64,000 nucleotides of DNA from NCBI GenBank assembly GCA_039657365.1, contig CM077592.1:46712001-46776000 (forward strand), given 5' to 3'. Within the stretch, counting starts at the first letter, position 1; each line of letters starts with the position of its first letter. The position numbers and the translations under genes were made by a program. This document shows positions 1 to 11,263 of this stretch, in pieces. This stretch comes from Stephania yunnanensis (lineage: Eukaryota; Streptophyta; Magnoliopsida; Ranunculales; Menispermaceae). The notes beneath the pieces are model-generated. The model was not told the origin of the DNA and searched no databases. It saw only the letters and a program-made list of their open reading frames with translations.

Positions 1-570
1 GGGATTCAGGTTCGGTTTGAGAGAGTACCACCTATGCCTGATACATCGGCGGAGGATACGCAAAGTATGCCCACTTATGCGAGTACTCGGGCTACGGCTG
101 AGGCGAGGCAGTCTAGCGAGTTTCAGAGACATCACCTGGAGAAGTTTCACGGTTGTACAGATATCAAAGCTTGGCTACACCGGATCATATGAAGACGAGC
201 ATCTCATTAGTTTCGTTGTTCAGAGAGGCTGATGTTTAATGGCGTAGCATGGTAGCTACGAAAGGGAAGCCCAAGGACTGGGCTGAGTTCAAAGGAAGAT
301 TCAATCAAAAGTTTTTCCCTCATTCGGTCAGGAACATGAAGATGATTGAGTTTCAGAATATTCGACAGGCTACCGACGAGACAGTGATGTAGTATATGGG
401 TCGATACTTGCAGTTGATGGACTATGTAAGGGGCATAGCTGATACAGATGCTGACCATGCCTACTATTTCATGCATGGCTTGTTGAGTGAGATTGGGACT
501 ATGGTGGTGACCACAGCTCCAAGAACTTTACAGGAGGTCTATGAGAGGAGTATGGCTAGTTAGACCTTTT
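1..570 (+). pseudogene. Ty3/gypsy gag remnant (degenerate)
   Basis: Decayed capsid (Retrotrans_gag) region of a Ty3/gypsy element that starts left of the window. The phrase RHHLEKFHG is readable near 130-155. After frame changes, 265-560 reads as the core gag domain, with W-x2-F, F-x-P, K-x3-EF and a Y-MGRYLQLMDY stretch. In-frame stops and shifts occur, for example TAG at 390-392 and at 561-563, so no intact product is possible. From 565 to 894 the sequence no longer matches gag recognisably, and no protease or polymerase is seen before the LTR at 895. The pol region has therefore been lost, or the element was non-autonomous. A related gag scrap lies near 23540-23710. Confidence 0.75.
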
Positions 571-894
571 TTAGCATGCGCACCGGTACAGTAGTCGCGG
601 CTCCAGCACCATCGCAGTTAGATGTCAAACCTGGAGGTGAGGGGATGAGGAAAAGACCTAGTACAATAGAGGTCAAGGGATCGAGCTCAGAGTGTAGGAT
701 CTGTTGCATCTCCAACTTATACCTCGCGTACTGCGCCAATACCATCTGCTCCCGTATGGAGTCATGTCAACATACCACGATGAGTCGACACGATCAGTCC
801 TAAGCTATAGCGATATCGAGAGGGCGAGGGCGATGGCGATGCGATGCGCAAAGGCAAAGCAAGCGGCAAACGGCAAGGGCAAAAGCGATGGTCA

Positions 895-3249
895 TGTAAC
901 AACCCTAATTTTAATTACTTCATTATTATTAATTATTTTCAGACTTGGACACCAGTTCAGATCCGCGTAGATGCCGCAGATAGGTTAGGGCACGCCATAC
1001 TAGGTAAATGATGATTTTTATGTGATTATTTGCCTATTTGCGATGTCGTATATCAAATTATTTTACCTAGCATCGCATGTGTGTATTTATATCATTGAAT
1101 CAAGCAAGATGGTGTAACGGGTGTTCGCCTCGAGAAACGTGTCAATACGATTACTGAGCGAGCGAAATGTGGGTATGCTAGGTCGAAAAAATAAATTGGA
1201 TAATCAAATTAATTAAATGTGACAAATATTAATGATAAACACAGTCTAGGACAATTGATCGAAATTAGCGACTATGGCGCGCCTAGTTATGCGTGCCGAG
1301 GTGCATGACACCGAGTAACCGAAGGTAATTGAACAAGATTAAAAATTTGGTGTCTAATGAGGAGCAAGTGGGAACATGTCAAAAGCACCACCTAATACCC
1401 TTAAAATGAGGATTTCCACTCATTTCTTCTCTTCTCCACGTTTCCTCTCTACTCTCTTCAACACATAAACAAAAAAAGAGTGTGCATCTAATTGAGAGAA
1501 ATTGTTGAAGGATTGATTGAAACCATTAAGTGTGTGAGATTTAATGAGATCCTTGAAGTCTTGGAAGTGATTTGATTAAGCAAGCAATATCAAGATGAGC
1601 ATCTCTACTTTCTTTCAATTTCTCCATTAAAATGAAGCTTGAATGCGTTTTAATGGTGGAAGTTGATTGTTGGTTAAATATTGAAGAAAACTTGATATTA
1701 ATGGTATTGGTTGTTGTTGATGATGTTGTTGAAGTTGTTATTGTTATTGGTTGATTTATAAAAAAAGAAGAGAAAAGCAAAGACGTTGGATGTGAAGAAG
1801 AAGATGAGGAGGGGAGGGGTGCACGCACGCGTGTGTGTGCGTGCAACCCTTGGACCGGACCTGACCCGACTCGGGTGGACTCGAACCAGGTCAGGCAGAC
1901 CCAATTGGATGGGGTCAAACCCGGTCCAGGGACCCACCCATTTATTTAAATAATATAAATATTTAAAAATAAAAAAAGTTTTAAATAAAATAAATTACAG
2001 AAAAATAATAAAATAGGTAGAAATTATGAAAAAAAATTCAAAAAATTCAAGAAAAATATTAAAATGAGAAAATATAGAAAAATAGTATTCGAGAGTTTTT
2101 TTGGGTGTTTGGTACCCCGGTATAACTCGAAAAGTGTGTCAAACCAAACTTTTTGGAATAAGATTTCAATATTTTTGGCCACACATTATAAATTTACTTA
2201 ATTTGACTCTAAACTAGTTAAAATGGTTAATTGGACACGAGGAACTTGGGAGACTATAGTCGAGAGTCTGACGTGTATCTCGAGACGTGAGCGGGACTCC
2301 AAAGTGCGTTTTTGCGGTACGTAAAAATCCATTTGAAAGTCACTAAGGGTTTACTTTTTCATCGTTGATTTCCTATTCCTTGTTATTGTACTCTATTCCG
2401 TAATACATTTGGGTTGGTGGTCGAGTTACTGATTCTTGACGGGGTGTGAGTTCTTAGCATGGTTGTCCCAAGACCTCTTACTATCTCATGGGTCTAGGGC
2501 ATGTGAGTGTACCAAGTCCTAGAACCCAAGTCTTGATGGTTTGCCAAAACTTAACGACCATTTGGTCGAGACTACTTTCACCTCTTTGTTTGCATCCCTG
2601 GACACTCATGTATCGATTGTTTTAATTTATTTACAGTCTTTTATTTATTCATGTGTCCTTATACCTTTTTTCTATCTGCATGAATATAGACTGATTTATT
2701 TATTTCAAAATGTTGTTTAGTATCCTACTAGCGTTACTTACCGGCTCGTCATTTTTGTGTTTGACTGAGTGCAGATCCGCAATCAAATAAGGGAAAGAGG
2801 TCAGTACTGGGAGATTTACTTTGAGGACTTTGGAGCAGCCTTCCTTCTCATACTTTCGTAGGTTTCGTATTACTTATATATATATATATATATCACATGG
2901 GGTATTTGGGTTTTGTGAGATACTTTAGGACATGTATATGATATTATTTCTCTAACCTCTGTTTGTTATACATGTTGATTGTGTTATGCGGGTTTTTCGC
3001 ACTCTAGTTTGTCCTGACTGATTTGTGTAAATTTTTTAGATTTGTTTAAGTTGAAATTGCTTCCGTGTAAACTTTGATGACTTTCAAATTTGAATAACTC
3101 ACTATAAATGTTAAATTTCGCTGCCTTGTAATGAAAAATGGTTAGGAATGCTGATTAGGCTTGCGTTGACGTTGCTAGGATTGACTCGAGGTCTACGTAA
3201 GTCTAGGTCGGGCGGGGCCAATTTGGATTGTAGAACTAGGGCTGTCACA
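895..3249 (+). mobile_element. Ty3/gypsy LTR, 2.35 kb
   Basis: The LTR begins TGTAACAACCC and ends GGGCTGTCACA, the TG...CA ends usual in this plant Ty3 group. Its first part is alignable by eye with the LTR beginning at 57657: both read cagac-tggac-ccag-tcag about 40-50 bases in. Its last part resembles the LTR ending at 26528 (tttgactgagtgcag, then a gcgttgac / ggcgggg block). No primer-binding site follows 3249, so it is the 3' LTR of the element holding the gag remnant at 1-570. Open frames inside (for example 1541-1937) are LTR sequence, not genes. A TA run sits at 2874-2893. Confidence 0.75.
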
Positions 3250-3640
3250 ATAAATATGCATCGGTAACTTAATTCCACCGTGTGTCCTCGGCTCTTCAAG
3301 ATGCTCGGGTGACTTGGTTTCATCTTGCATCTACGACTCCCCAAGAGGCCATTGCAGAAATGGGTGACTTGGTTCCACCACGTTACTACGGCTCCCTAAG
3401 AGGCCCTTAAGCATGTAAGGTGACTTGGTTCCACCATATGACTATGGCTCCCCAAGAGGCCTTACATGAAGTCAATCAAAGTAGGTAATAACCTCATCCC
3501 AATTCATTTTGTTAAAATCATGAATTTTAAATAAACTAGTAGCAAACCATGTTTAATAAATGAGCGGAGCTCCCCACTTACCTCGACTCGTCGAGCTAAA
3601 CTCCCTTGGTCGACCTTGGGTTAGGGTACATTCGTACATT
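3250..3640 (-). repeat. LTR-like fragment with about 57-bp tandem repeat
   Basis: Four imperfect units of about 47-59 bp run from about 3260 to 3475, each containing a version of ggtgacttggttccacc followed by ggctccccaagaggcc. In reverse complement they resemble the short tandem blocks inside other LTRs here, such as the ctcgtcct block of the LTR at 24487-26528. I read this as a reversed piece of another LTR. No terminus was identified. Confidence 0.45.
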
Positions 3641-4099
3641 AATTTGTACATTACATGATGGTTTCACTTTTGACATATTTGATAATTAATGTATTCTTTG
3701 TTATACTTTGTATTTTGTAGGCGAAGTTGATTGTGAATGCACCGCTTCCATCATTATATCCATCGTGGGAAAGGTATGTTGAGGAATGCGCTAAATGTTG
3801 GCGTGATGGAATTATAATTCGGGAAATCGTGTTGGTGATGACTTCTCTGCTAGGCACGCCTTCCATAGTAGACTTAGCTTCACCTTAAGAACATTGCTTG
3901 TATGTTAAGGCGGTGCCTTATGGAGTTTATGCTATTGTTTATGTCATTAGTTATTACATTGCAATAATATTGACCAAGAACATGTGTTCTTGAGTTTTGG
4001 ATGAGCAAGGCAAAGGCTAAGGCAAATATATAAAATTCTGAACTAATTAAAAAATAAGTCAATTATGTGTCTTTTTGTATTGCATAATATTAGGGTCTT
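3641..4099. other. Unassigned stretch between LTR piece and MULE
   Basis: No recognisable coding sequence. It should hold the left end of the PMD-carrying MULE, but no inverted copy of the right-end motif gcaccccacc was found, so that end is deleted or too diverged to see. Confidence 0.3.
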
Positions 4100-4124
4100 C
4101 TTCTTGTGGTGTGCATTCATGCAA

Positions 4125-4560
4125 TTTGGTCACCTCACGGTATGACGTAACCGAGAATATCACTATGGTCTCGGTTAATACATACCGAGAATATATAAAA
4201 TTCATGCAATTAGGTCACCTCACGGTATGCTATAACCGAGATTATGGTAGCATTTTCATCCCCAACTAACCAATCTGGGATCCATGTTTTCGTTCACATC
4301 CAACCGAGACATTACCAAATTACGTTGTCTACATAACTCTCGGTTAGTAGTCATCGAGACTCATGTAAAGCTATCAGAGATACATACCCGAGAGTTATGT
4401 GAACGTTTCGGACACGTCCAACCGAAACCTAGCCAAACTGGTACATTGCACATACAACTCGGTGACATATGCGCGTAAGCACAACAACAATTTCGATCCT
4501 GAGGGACCAATATTGTCATACCGGTCTTAGCCCTGAAGGACCGAGACTATTTTCTAATCA
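4125..4560. repeat. Subterminal palindromic repeats, left block
   Basis: At least six degenerate copies of a motif of about 20 bp in which ctcggtt and aaccgag face each other across a few bases. The gap between them often has an atgcat or catac core. Clear examples lie at 4150-4185, 4220-4245, 4340-4400 and 4415-4470. Subterminal repeat clusters of this kind bind transposase in several plant DNA transposon families. Here that role is inferred from position only. Confidence 0.55.
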
Positions 4561-4775
4561 CAAAATGAACATGTTTATCAACCAGAATTATTACAATACA
4601 AGTCTCAATACAAACAATAGCACCAAAACATAGACAACAGTAAAATATTTAACAAATTCACACCATACAAGCCTTACATTCAAACGAGTCCCACATTCAA
4701 CAAGTTCCATAATCCAACAAAAACTAAAACAATATAAGTGCCAATCACAATCACGTTCCCTCATTGCTTTGGCTT

Positions 4776-7132
4776 CTACAAATTCTTCCTAGTGTATTCT
4801 TTGCCAAGAATTCTCTTTGGGGGCGAGCATCGACCGATGGCGATGGAACATTAGCCGAGGTGGAATGTGTAGAAATGTTATCGTGCTAGGACTGCCTAAG
4901 GCCTGCTTGGGTAGGGGCTGATGTGTCGGTAGAGGCGGTGGTGGTGCCGGCTGCGGTGGTGGTAGTGGTAGTGGTGGTGGTAGGACCGAGACTCCTCCCC
5001 GAAAGGAAATTGACTACGTCACTCATCATTTTCCTCGCAGACTCGAACGTACACAACTCCGGCGGGGAGTCCATCCATCGTAGTGCTACGTCCAACACAA
5101 CTCCGGCGGGGAGTTCATCATCTTAGCACTTCCAGTGGCTCATTGTCAGCGATGGTTGTGGCAACCATGTATTCATCTTCATGGCTCGGGTTGGCGATCA
5201 CTGGGTGAGACACTTTAAGGAACCAATGTAGATAGTCTGATGTAGCCAAAAACTCGAACTGTGCCTTGTCACCGCAAACTTCGGGGGTCAACAAATGGTT
5301 ACGCTAACGTTCCCAATTGTCTTGTTGGAACCCATACTTGACAGAGTATTTGAGTGCAGATGGGCCTCGATATGCTTCCAATGGGCGGTACGGAGGATCT
5401 GGTATAGATTGCAAGTGGCCAAATTGTCTCAGAATCCACTCTGAATGGTAAGGCTCCGCCACATCCATGTACTTCAATGCGCCACTATAGAAAGCCATCA
5501 CGTGCACAACTCAATTATCCTTGTAATTAACATAAGGGTCCCAAGTGACTTAATCAAACATAAACAACCATAATTAGTAAATATAAACTAACTTTAATAT
5601 TTACCAACAAGATTGGCTAAGTAACTCACCTCGCTTGGCCGCAACCTGTCCAACGTTCTCCGTATAGACCCAACCTTGTCAATATTCATCACGGTCTCGT
5701 GCTTTTGAATCCATCTACTGACACAAGGTTGCACGTAGTCCATGTACTTTGCATTAGGTGTGGCAAGCCCGAGTTTGAAATGGTCGTACACCCATCCCTG
5801 CAAATACATACAATGTTAGTTATTGGGAAAATGCAAAACCTAATTCTAATTATTCAGAAAACAATGTAAGTTGATTTATAAATATACCTAAACTAATGTG
5901 AGGTAGCCGGCAATCTGAGAAACTTGTACTCTGGTGGCAGACCCCAAGTGTCGGTACAAGTACGCTAATGCAGCTGCACCCCATGCGTACTTTCCCATGT
6001 CATCCAAATCTTCTAGAAGCTTCAACAACGTAATAGATACCTAAGATCCACTCTTATTCGCAAAAAGGGTGCAAGAAAGTAGGTACAACAAGTACGCCCG
6101 GGCTGTGCATTCCACGGGGGGATAAGTAGTGTCACTCGAACCAGCTTTGGGGCACCATCAACTTTTCAACCAACATTTTCGCACTGTGAGGCCCTTGCTG
6201 ATGTTCACCTTATCCTCAGCATCTTCAATGATAACCCCAAGTAGTTTGGACACCAGCTTAATGACATCTGAGCGAGATTCTCCGGTGTACCTCGCAAAGT
6301 TCTCAACTGCAACCACTTTGCCCATCACAGAAATCTTCAGGAGAATGCTCATATCCTCCAACATTTCACCGAATGGTAAGTGAAATGTGTTTGTCTCCAG
6401 CTGCCACCGCACCACAAAGCCAGATATAACCTCCTTGTTAGCCTTATGCTATGAGCAGTCTATCAGCGTATTCAACCCAGACTGCTGGATAATCTTCTGA
6501 AGGCCCTCGATATCAGGGTGGCACGACTATAAGTCCTATTCTTGGATCTCAGCACCGTGATTGATACACTTAAGTATCGGGGGATCCTACAACAACAAAA
6601 AACATTTCATCAGATATATGAAAACCATAAGTTTTGAAGTACTCCATTCAATGAAACTTTATATACCTTATTGCTCCAAATCGCTAATGCAACATGATCT
6701 TTAAAGCTCTTCAACAATTATCCATATGAAGGACCACAGGGGAAATGAGCATACATTTCCAATTGCTCTTGTGACTCCCCTTCATTATGGCTACCTCCAC
6801 CACTAGTACTCCCACCCACATTACGATTGGTACTAGTGGTGTGTGCTGGTGTTGATGAGTTATTACTACTAGACTCTGATGCATGAACCTCATCTTCACA
6901 TCGGGCAACTAGAAGATCTTTTTGTCGACGCATGTAAATGTTGGAACCCTCATCGTGCAATTAAACATTTTTACACGATTCCCAACAGTCTTTCCCTTTC
7001 CTTTCACATCTACCTTCTTTTTCTCTTTCCGATAAGACACAGTCGGGGGTCTCCGCCGCCTCGCCCGCGGTTACCTCTCGACGCCTCAACACCAACCTCC
7101 TCCCTAGTCAACGGGGTTTTTGAACGAGCCAT
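4776..7132 (-). pseudogene. Plant mobile domain (PMD, MAIN/MAIL1-like) gene, decayed
   Basis: Starts at ATG 7132, MARSKTPLTREE, directly after an intron-like 3' end, then a basic Arg/Gly-rich stretch. Next come a Ser/Thr/Asn-rich linker (about 6890-6750) and the PMD proper: SFKDHVALAIW (about 6710-6680), HLPFGEMLEDMSILL (about 6390-6345), ARAYLLYLLSCTLFANKSGS (about 6100-6040) and YAWGAAALAYLYRHLG (about 5990-5945). GWVYDHF opens the next exon near 5795, and a Trp/Pro-rich C-terminal part with a Thr run follows (5500-4778). This block order is that of plant MAIN/MAIL1 and long PP7-like proteins, which act in chromatin silencing. Several in-frame stops (for example after HGAEIQE, KCWLKS and KSGS) and a frame change near 6960 rule out a normal product. 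PMD genes are known inside plant MULEs. The assignment is firm; activity is not expected. Confidence 0.8.
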
Positions 7133-7239
7133 ACCTGATAAGACTACAACATGTAAGCACTTGAAGCAGAAACATAAGTAAAATCCAAAAAACAAGAACA
7201 AAATCTTCCATTTCTATAGTCTTGGTCAAGCAGGTTTGA

Positions 7240-7575
7240 CAAAACAATTACAATCTCGGTGACGCATGACCAAGATAAAACAACAAGTCTCAGTAATTGA
7301 CAACTGAGACAATTGGTTCATTCTCGGTTGTACATCACCGAGACTAATGCAACTATACACTCTGAATTACTTTCGGTATGTGGTGACCAAAAGCAATTCC
7401 AGCGTTACGCTACCTAAAACAATAATACATAAGCATAATCTCGGTTATGGATAACCGAGATAACAATGTGTCTCTCGTTACTATGTAATCGAGACTTTAT
7501 GTGCAACTAACCTAAAATCTAAGTCTCGGCCATGGTTAACCGAGATTGTTAGCATCTTCTCTGACCTGTGTGGCC
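7240..7575. repeat. Subterminal palindromic repeats, right block
   Basis: Counterpart of the block at 4125-4560. The clearest palindrome is ctcggttatggataaccgag at 7440-7460, with others at 7250-7280, 7340-7365, 7475-7495 and 7525-7550. It lies between the PMD start codon and the terminal repeat, at the same distance from the gene as the block at 26735-27060 in copy 2. Confidence 0.6.
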
Positions 7576-7949
7576 GAGAAAAACGGGTTCGCAAATTTGC
7601 CTAACCTAGCAGACGAACCACACAAAACAAACAAAAATTGAACTATAATCTATCAAAATCGAGTTCAAACATATCTATAAGCTGCCGAATAAATGCCTCC
7701 AGTGAGATTGGTACCCTAAGACCGAGCCCTACAACGTACCCAATGCAAACAACTCGAGATCTCTGAATATGGAAGAAAACCACTACTTGAATGAGCAACA
7801 AAACAGAGGAGATGCTCAAATACAAATTGGTTAACAGAGATCTCTGAAACAATGCCTCATGTGAGATTGATTGCTCGTTAGTATATGGATTGCACCTAGG
7901 GTTCGACAAAAAAATTGAGTTTCTCCTTGTTCGTTTATCGAATTCGAAA

Positions 7950-8081
7950 TTTGGTGGTGGGGTGCACTTGGGGGCAATTTCGAGATTTCATTCAAATGTT
8001 TTGGGTGTCTTTGGTAAACAGTTTGATGCCTTCAACAATGATGTGCCTTCATTAGTTGGTGGGGTGCCCATAGTGGCGCTT
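7950..8081. repeat. Right terminal inverted repeat of MULE copy 1
   Basis: Matches the ends of the element at 20048-28678: gcaccccacc motifs read on the minus strand, one at the tip and one about 100 bp inside. The 9 bases after it (8082-8090) would be the target duplication, but the left partner is missing. Confidence 0.55.
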
Positions 8082-8369
8082 AAAAATAATTTTACCCATT
8101 TATTCTTTCACACCTTAAGATGCATGCACACACAATTTTCAATGCACACCACGTGGAGTGTGTATCTTAAGACGCACACAGATAATTCTTAAAGTTAATG
8201 TACTTTTGGAGTATGCGTTTGATAATGTTAAAAAATTATTTTATTTGTTAGTGAAAAGTAAATTAATTAGTAATAAAAAGTTAATAATTTTTTACTCTTA
8301 TATTTTCTCAATCAAAAAAATATATGATGTATTGCGATTGATAATTATGCAAACCTTTCAATTTCACTA
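8082..8369. other. AT-rich spacer
   Basis: No gene seen. A short imperfect inverted repeat (cttaagatgca / gtatcttaagacgc) at about 8113-8175 may be the remnant of a small MITE. Confidence 0.3.
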
Positions 8370-8577
8370 GAACAATTTTGGTATTTAATAGAGGTTTTAA
8401 AATCCTTATTAAATGGGGATGTTATTAAATAACACCTAATTGATAAGAGTTTTAAAAAACCTCTATGTAATACATGTATTAAAAATTAAAACATAACATA
8501 TTTTCACATGACATTTAATAACATTCTATGTAATAAAAGTTTTACAACCTCTATCAAAAATCAAAAATGTTTTAGTG
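8370..8577. mobile_element. MITE, about 208 bp (family also at 44087-44295)
   Basis: The ends are inverted: tagaacaatttt at the left and aaaaatgtttta at the right, with further pairing of gaggttttaaaa / ttttacaacctc. The reverse complement of 44087-44295 aligns along its whole length, sharing a central ttattaaataacacctaattg-like block and a tgtattaaaaatt block. No convincing TSD was read, so the superfamily stays open. Confidence 0.7.
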
Positions 8578-10699
8578 TTTATCACTTCTATAGAAGCGGC
8601 TTCCATTTTTTAAGCAGTTGCAATTTGTGGAGTTTATCTCCCCATGTGTGAAAACATTGAAGTGGATTCACATTAAGTTTGACTTTGGAGTTGAAGACAA
8701 TTCAGCCAACGTCATCAAAAGAGAAGTCCAACTTGGCCTCATCAGTCTCAGTCATCACTAGAAGCCCAAATTCCAACATCAACGGACAAATAATAAGAGG
8801 TGACATTTTATTAGGAAAATGGTTTTGTTACAAACTTATGTCGCCCACATTCGTCACATATTAGTGGTGTTTTAAGTCTAAAGTATTTCACTTTGGAAAA
8901 AAAAAATTCACCCTAATGATTCCCTTTCCGTTATAAAGTTGAAACCCATTAAAATTGTCCATCAAGATTCATACGCAAACAAATATCTCAAAAATTATCG
9001 AAATGACTCTTATTAGTTACAACAAATACAACTCGATGAGTTGATATCTAGCGATAAAGGTGAAATTATGATTGGGCGGGTGAAGCTTACGATCTCGAGT
9101 TCGATTCTTTATAATAGTCAAACATCTCACATACGATTACTTAAACAATGTTGAATACTCATAGTCAATAAATAAATAAATAACTCTACGATAAATACAT
9201 GTTATGATTGATTTGCAAAAGACTTCACCAACTTCCTAACAAATGCACGTATCATTGAAAAATAAAATAAAAATAAAATGCATGTACAAAAAGGACATCC
9301 CCAATCTCTTTAGAAATAACATCACATCAATGTCATTTGAAAGGCATTTATGAGTTGCCAGCATCAAGAGTACGTCAACCTATCATATTATACAAAAGTT
9401 GAACTTAATGAATCCGTATATCCAGACTTTCAATTGTGGTGCTTTAACCACTTGAGACTACAATCTAATAATCTATAGATGCTCACCCAAAAAAAAAAAA
9501 AAAAAATCTATCAATAATGGTGACTCTGTAGGTCCGTTTGGATTAGACTAAAGTTAAAATCATACCAAGCATTAAAAAAATAAAAAATAAAAAATTGCAA
9601 TATTATGGTGTCTAAGATCACCTTGAGACCTTATACAGGTCAAACGAACAATTAATAGATGATGTTTCTCTTATTATATATGGAGTTAAATGTTTTCAAG
9701 GTCGAGGAAGGCACGTGCATATCTAAACAAGAGAAATAATTAAGATGCGCATGCGGCGAAATCTATTTTGAAGAGAAGAAAAAGAAAACATATTACAGGA
9801 AGAATCTTATGCAAGATAAGAGCCTAAACTTTTAAATCTACATCTAAATCACATTTTCAATATGATCATCCATGTACTCTTACCAAAACAAAAGAAACAC
9901 TCCAATGCCAAATAAGATAAAAGGATTTGAAATGATTCCTCCAAGACAATCCTTCAAAATTTGACAACATGGAACTCCATCGACGTCAATGTCGACCGTA
10001 TCACCTAATTTTGCGAAAAAATGAATGCTATCAAAGAATATAACAAAAGTAAAATTTTCCTTGCATTGATATCCCTATCAAAAGAGTCAGAAAAATTGGG
10101 AACCACAATTAGAGAGTCCATGAAAAGGAAAGACATAAGATAACAAAGATAGGGCAGAGAAGCTCAAGCTGAATTACCTAATTAGAATTTTCAGCATATA
10201 GACTAAGTACAACATTTTCCCACCTCCACTGCTTCTAGAATACAAAGACTGCAAGGGTTTCAGGATCAATAAAAGCATTTGTTCTCTACTGCAACTTGCC
10301 TTCTAAATCTAAACCCCCCATATATATGTTCACTTGTCACCATCAAATTTTCTTGTTCCGAGTTGACTCAAATTAATTATTTTACTTCCACGCTTAATCC
10401 TAACTCGACATAGTCAATAAACTCAGTTCTATAAAGGATTCTGTCATAGTATATATACACTGCAGCTACCGCCTTTTTGGATTTTAGTTTTACCATCTAA
10501 GTTGGATACTTTAGGTCTATTTTCTATTCCCTAGAGTGAAAAAATGACAAGTACATACCAATAAGTTTTACTCTTTCTCAGTTGTTTTACTTCTCCATTT
10601 TTCCTATCTACCTAACCTAAATGAATTAATATCTTTATACGGAGACTTGAATCCTTAACCTCATCTATAGGTGACCACATACCAAACTATTGTGCTCGG
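8578..10699. other. Intergenic, no gene recognised
   Basis: AT-rich, with A-runs at 8898-8907 and 9489-9507. At 9030-9110 the phrase ctcgagttcgattc resembles the B box of a tRNA-derived SINE, but no A box or element ends could be placed. No open frame with recognisable protein similarity. Confidence 0.4.
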
Positions 10700-11263
10700 T
10701 GTTAGACCATAGGGATTTGCAATGACTTCAAAGCGTGTAACACTATCGTTGTCCTGAAGGAAGTTTTGCTCTCTACACTGCAAGAATCAACAAATATCCT
10801 AAAGGATACGATGAAGCAAGCTCAGCTTTCACTTTGCAATAGTGAAAGATGAAAACAAGAGCAAATGCTGGTTAATTTCGAGATGATTTCTTCCTCCCCA
10901 AACCTCTTCTTTTATAGAACACTGGTCAAAACCAGTTAGAGTAAAAAATGGGAGTAGTGGAGCAGTTTCAACTGCATCCACTCAGTCAAGTATTGAATGA
11001 GTTTATTAACTGCGAATTCAATGCTTAAGTGGGTCAATCAAATAACTGCCTTCATTGTAATTTCGAAAATGGTAAAAAATAATGGTAAAAAGTTATACCA
11101 TCAAGTGCTAAGTGCACATACCGCGCGCGTGTGTGACTCATCTTGCATAGCACTTGCGTTTTTCGTTTACACACACTGTATTGCATGAGTGTATATATAT
11201 ATTCTTTAAACTTGAAGTTTCTAACCAATGTGGGACTAAACATTTCTTTTGAAAATGTCCAAC
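10700..11263 (-). mobile_element. Solo Ty1/copia-type LTR
   Basis: Read on the minus strand it begins GTTGGACATTTTC and continues to a typical copia LTR start (gtcccacattgg). It ends ggtctaaca at 10700. Six identical bases, GCTCGG, flank it at 10694-10699 and 11264-11269, a clean TSD of 5-6 bp. No internal coding region is present, so it is a solo LTR left by recombination. TATAAAAG on the minus strand near 10908-10915 is the likely LTR promoter. Confidence 0.75.

Larger units (their letters stand above)
4100..8081 (-). mobile_element. Mutator-like element carrying a PMD gene (copy 1)
   Basis: A Mutator-type element transcribed on the minus strand. The right terminus at about 7950-8081 has two ggtggggtgc motifs about 100 bp apart and ends tgcccatagtggcgctt. 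This matches the right terminus of the element at 20048-28678, which keeps a 9-bp TSD. Inside each end lies a block of short palindromes built on ctcgg...ccgag (4125-4560 and 7240-7575). Between them lies a decayed plant mobile domain gene with the same N-terminus as copy 2 (MAR-K-P-TRE). The left terminus is not found, so 4100 is approximate. Confidence 0.65.

Noticed and set aside
3890..3960. Left tip of MULE copy 1 near ggcggtgccttatgg
   Set aside because: The match to the right tip is too short and the subterminal distance does not fit copy 2.
9030..9110. SINE based on a B-box-like ctcgagttcgattc
   Set aside because: No A box at the right distance, no tail and no target duplication could be found.
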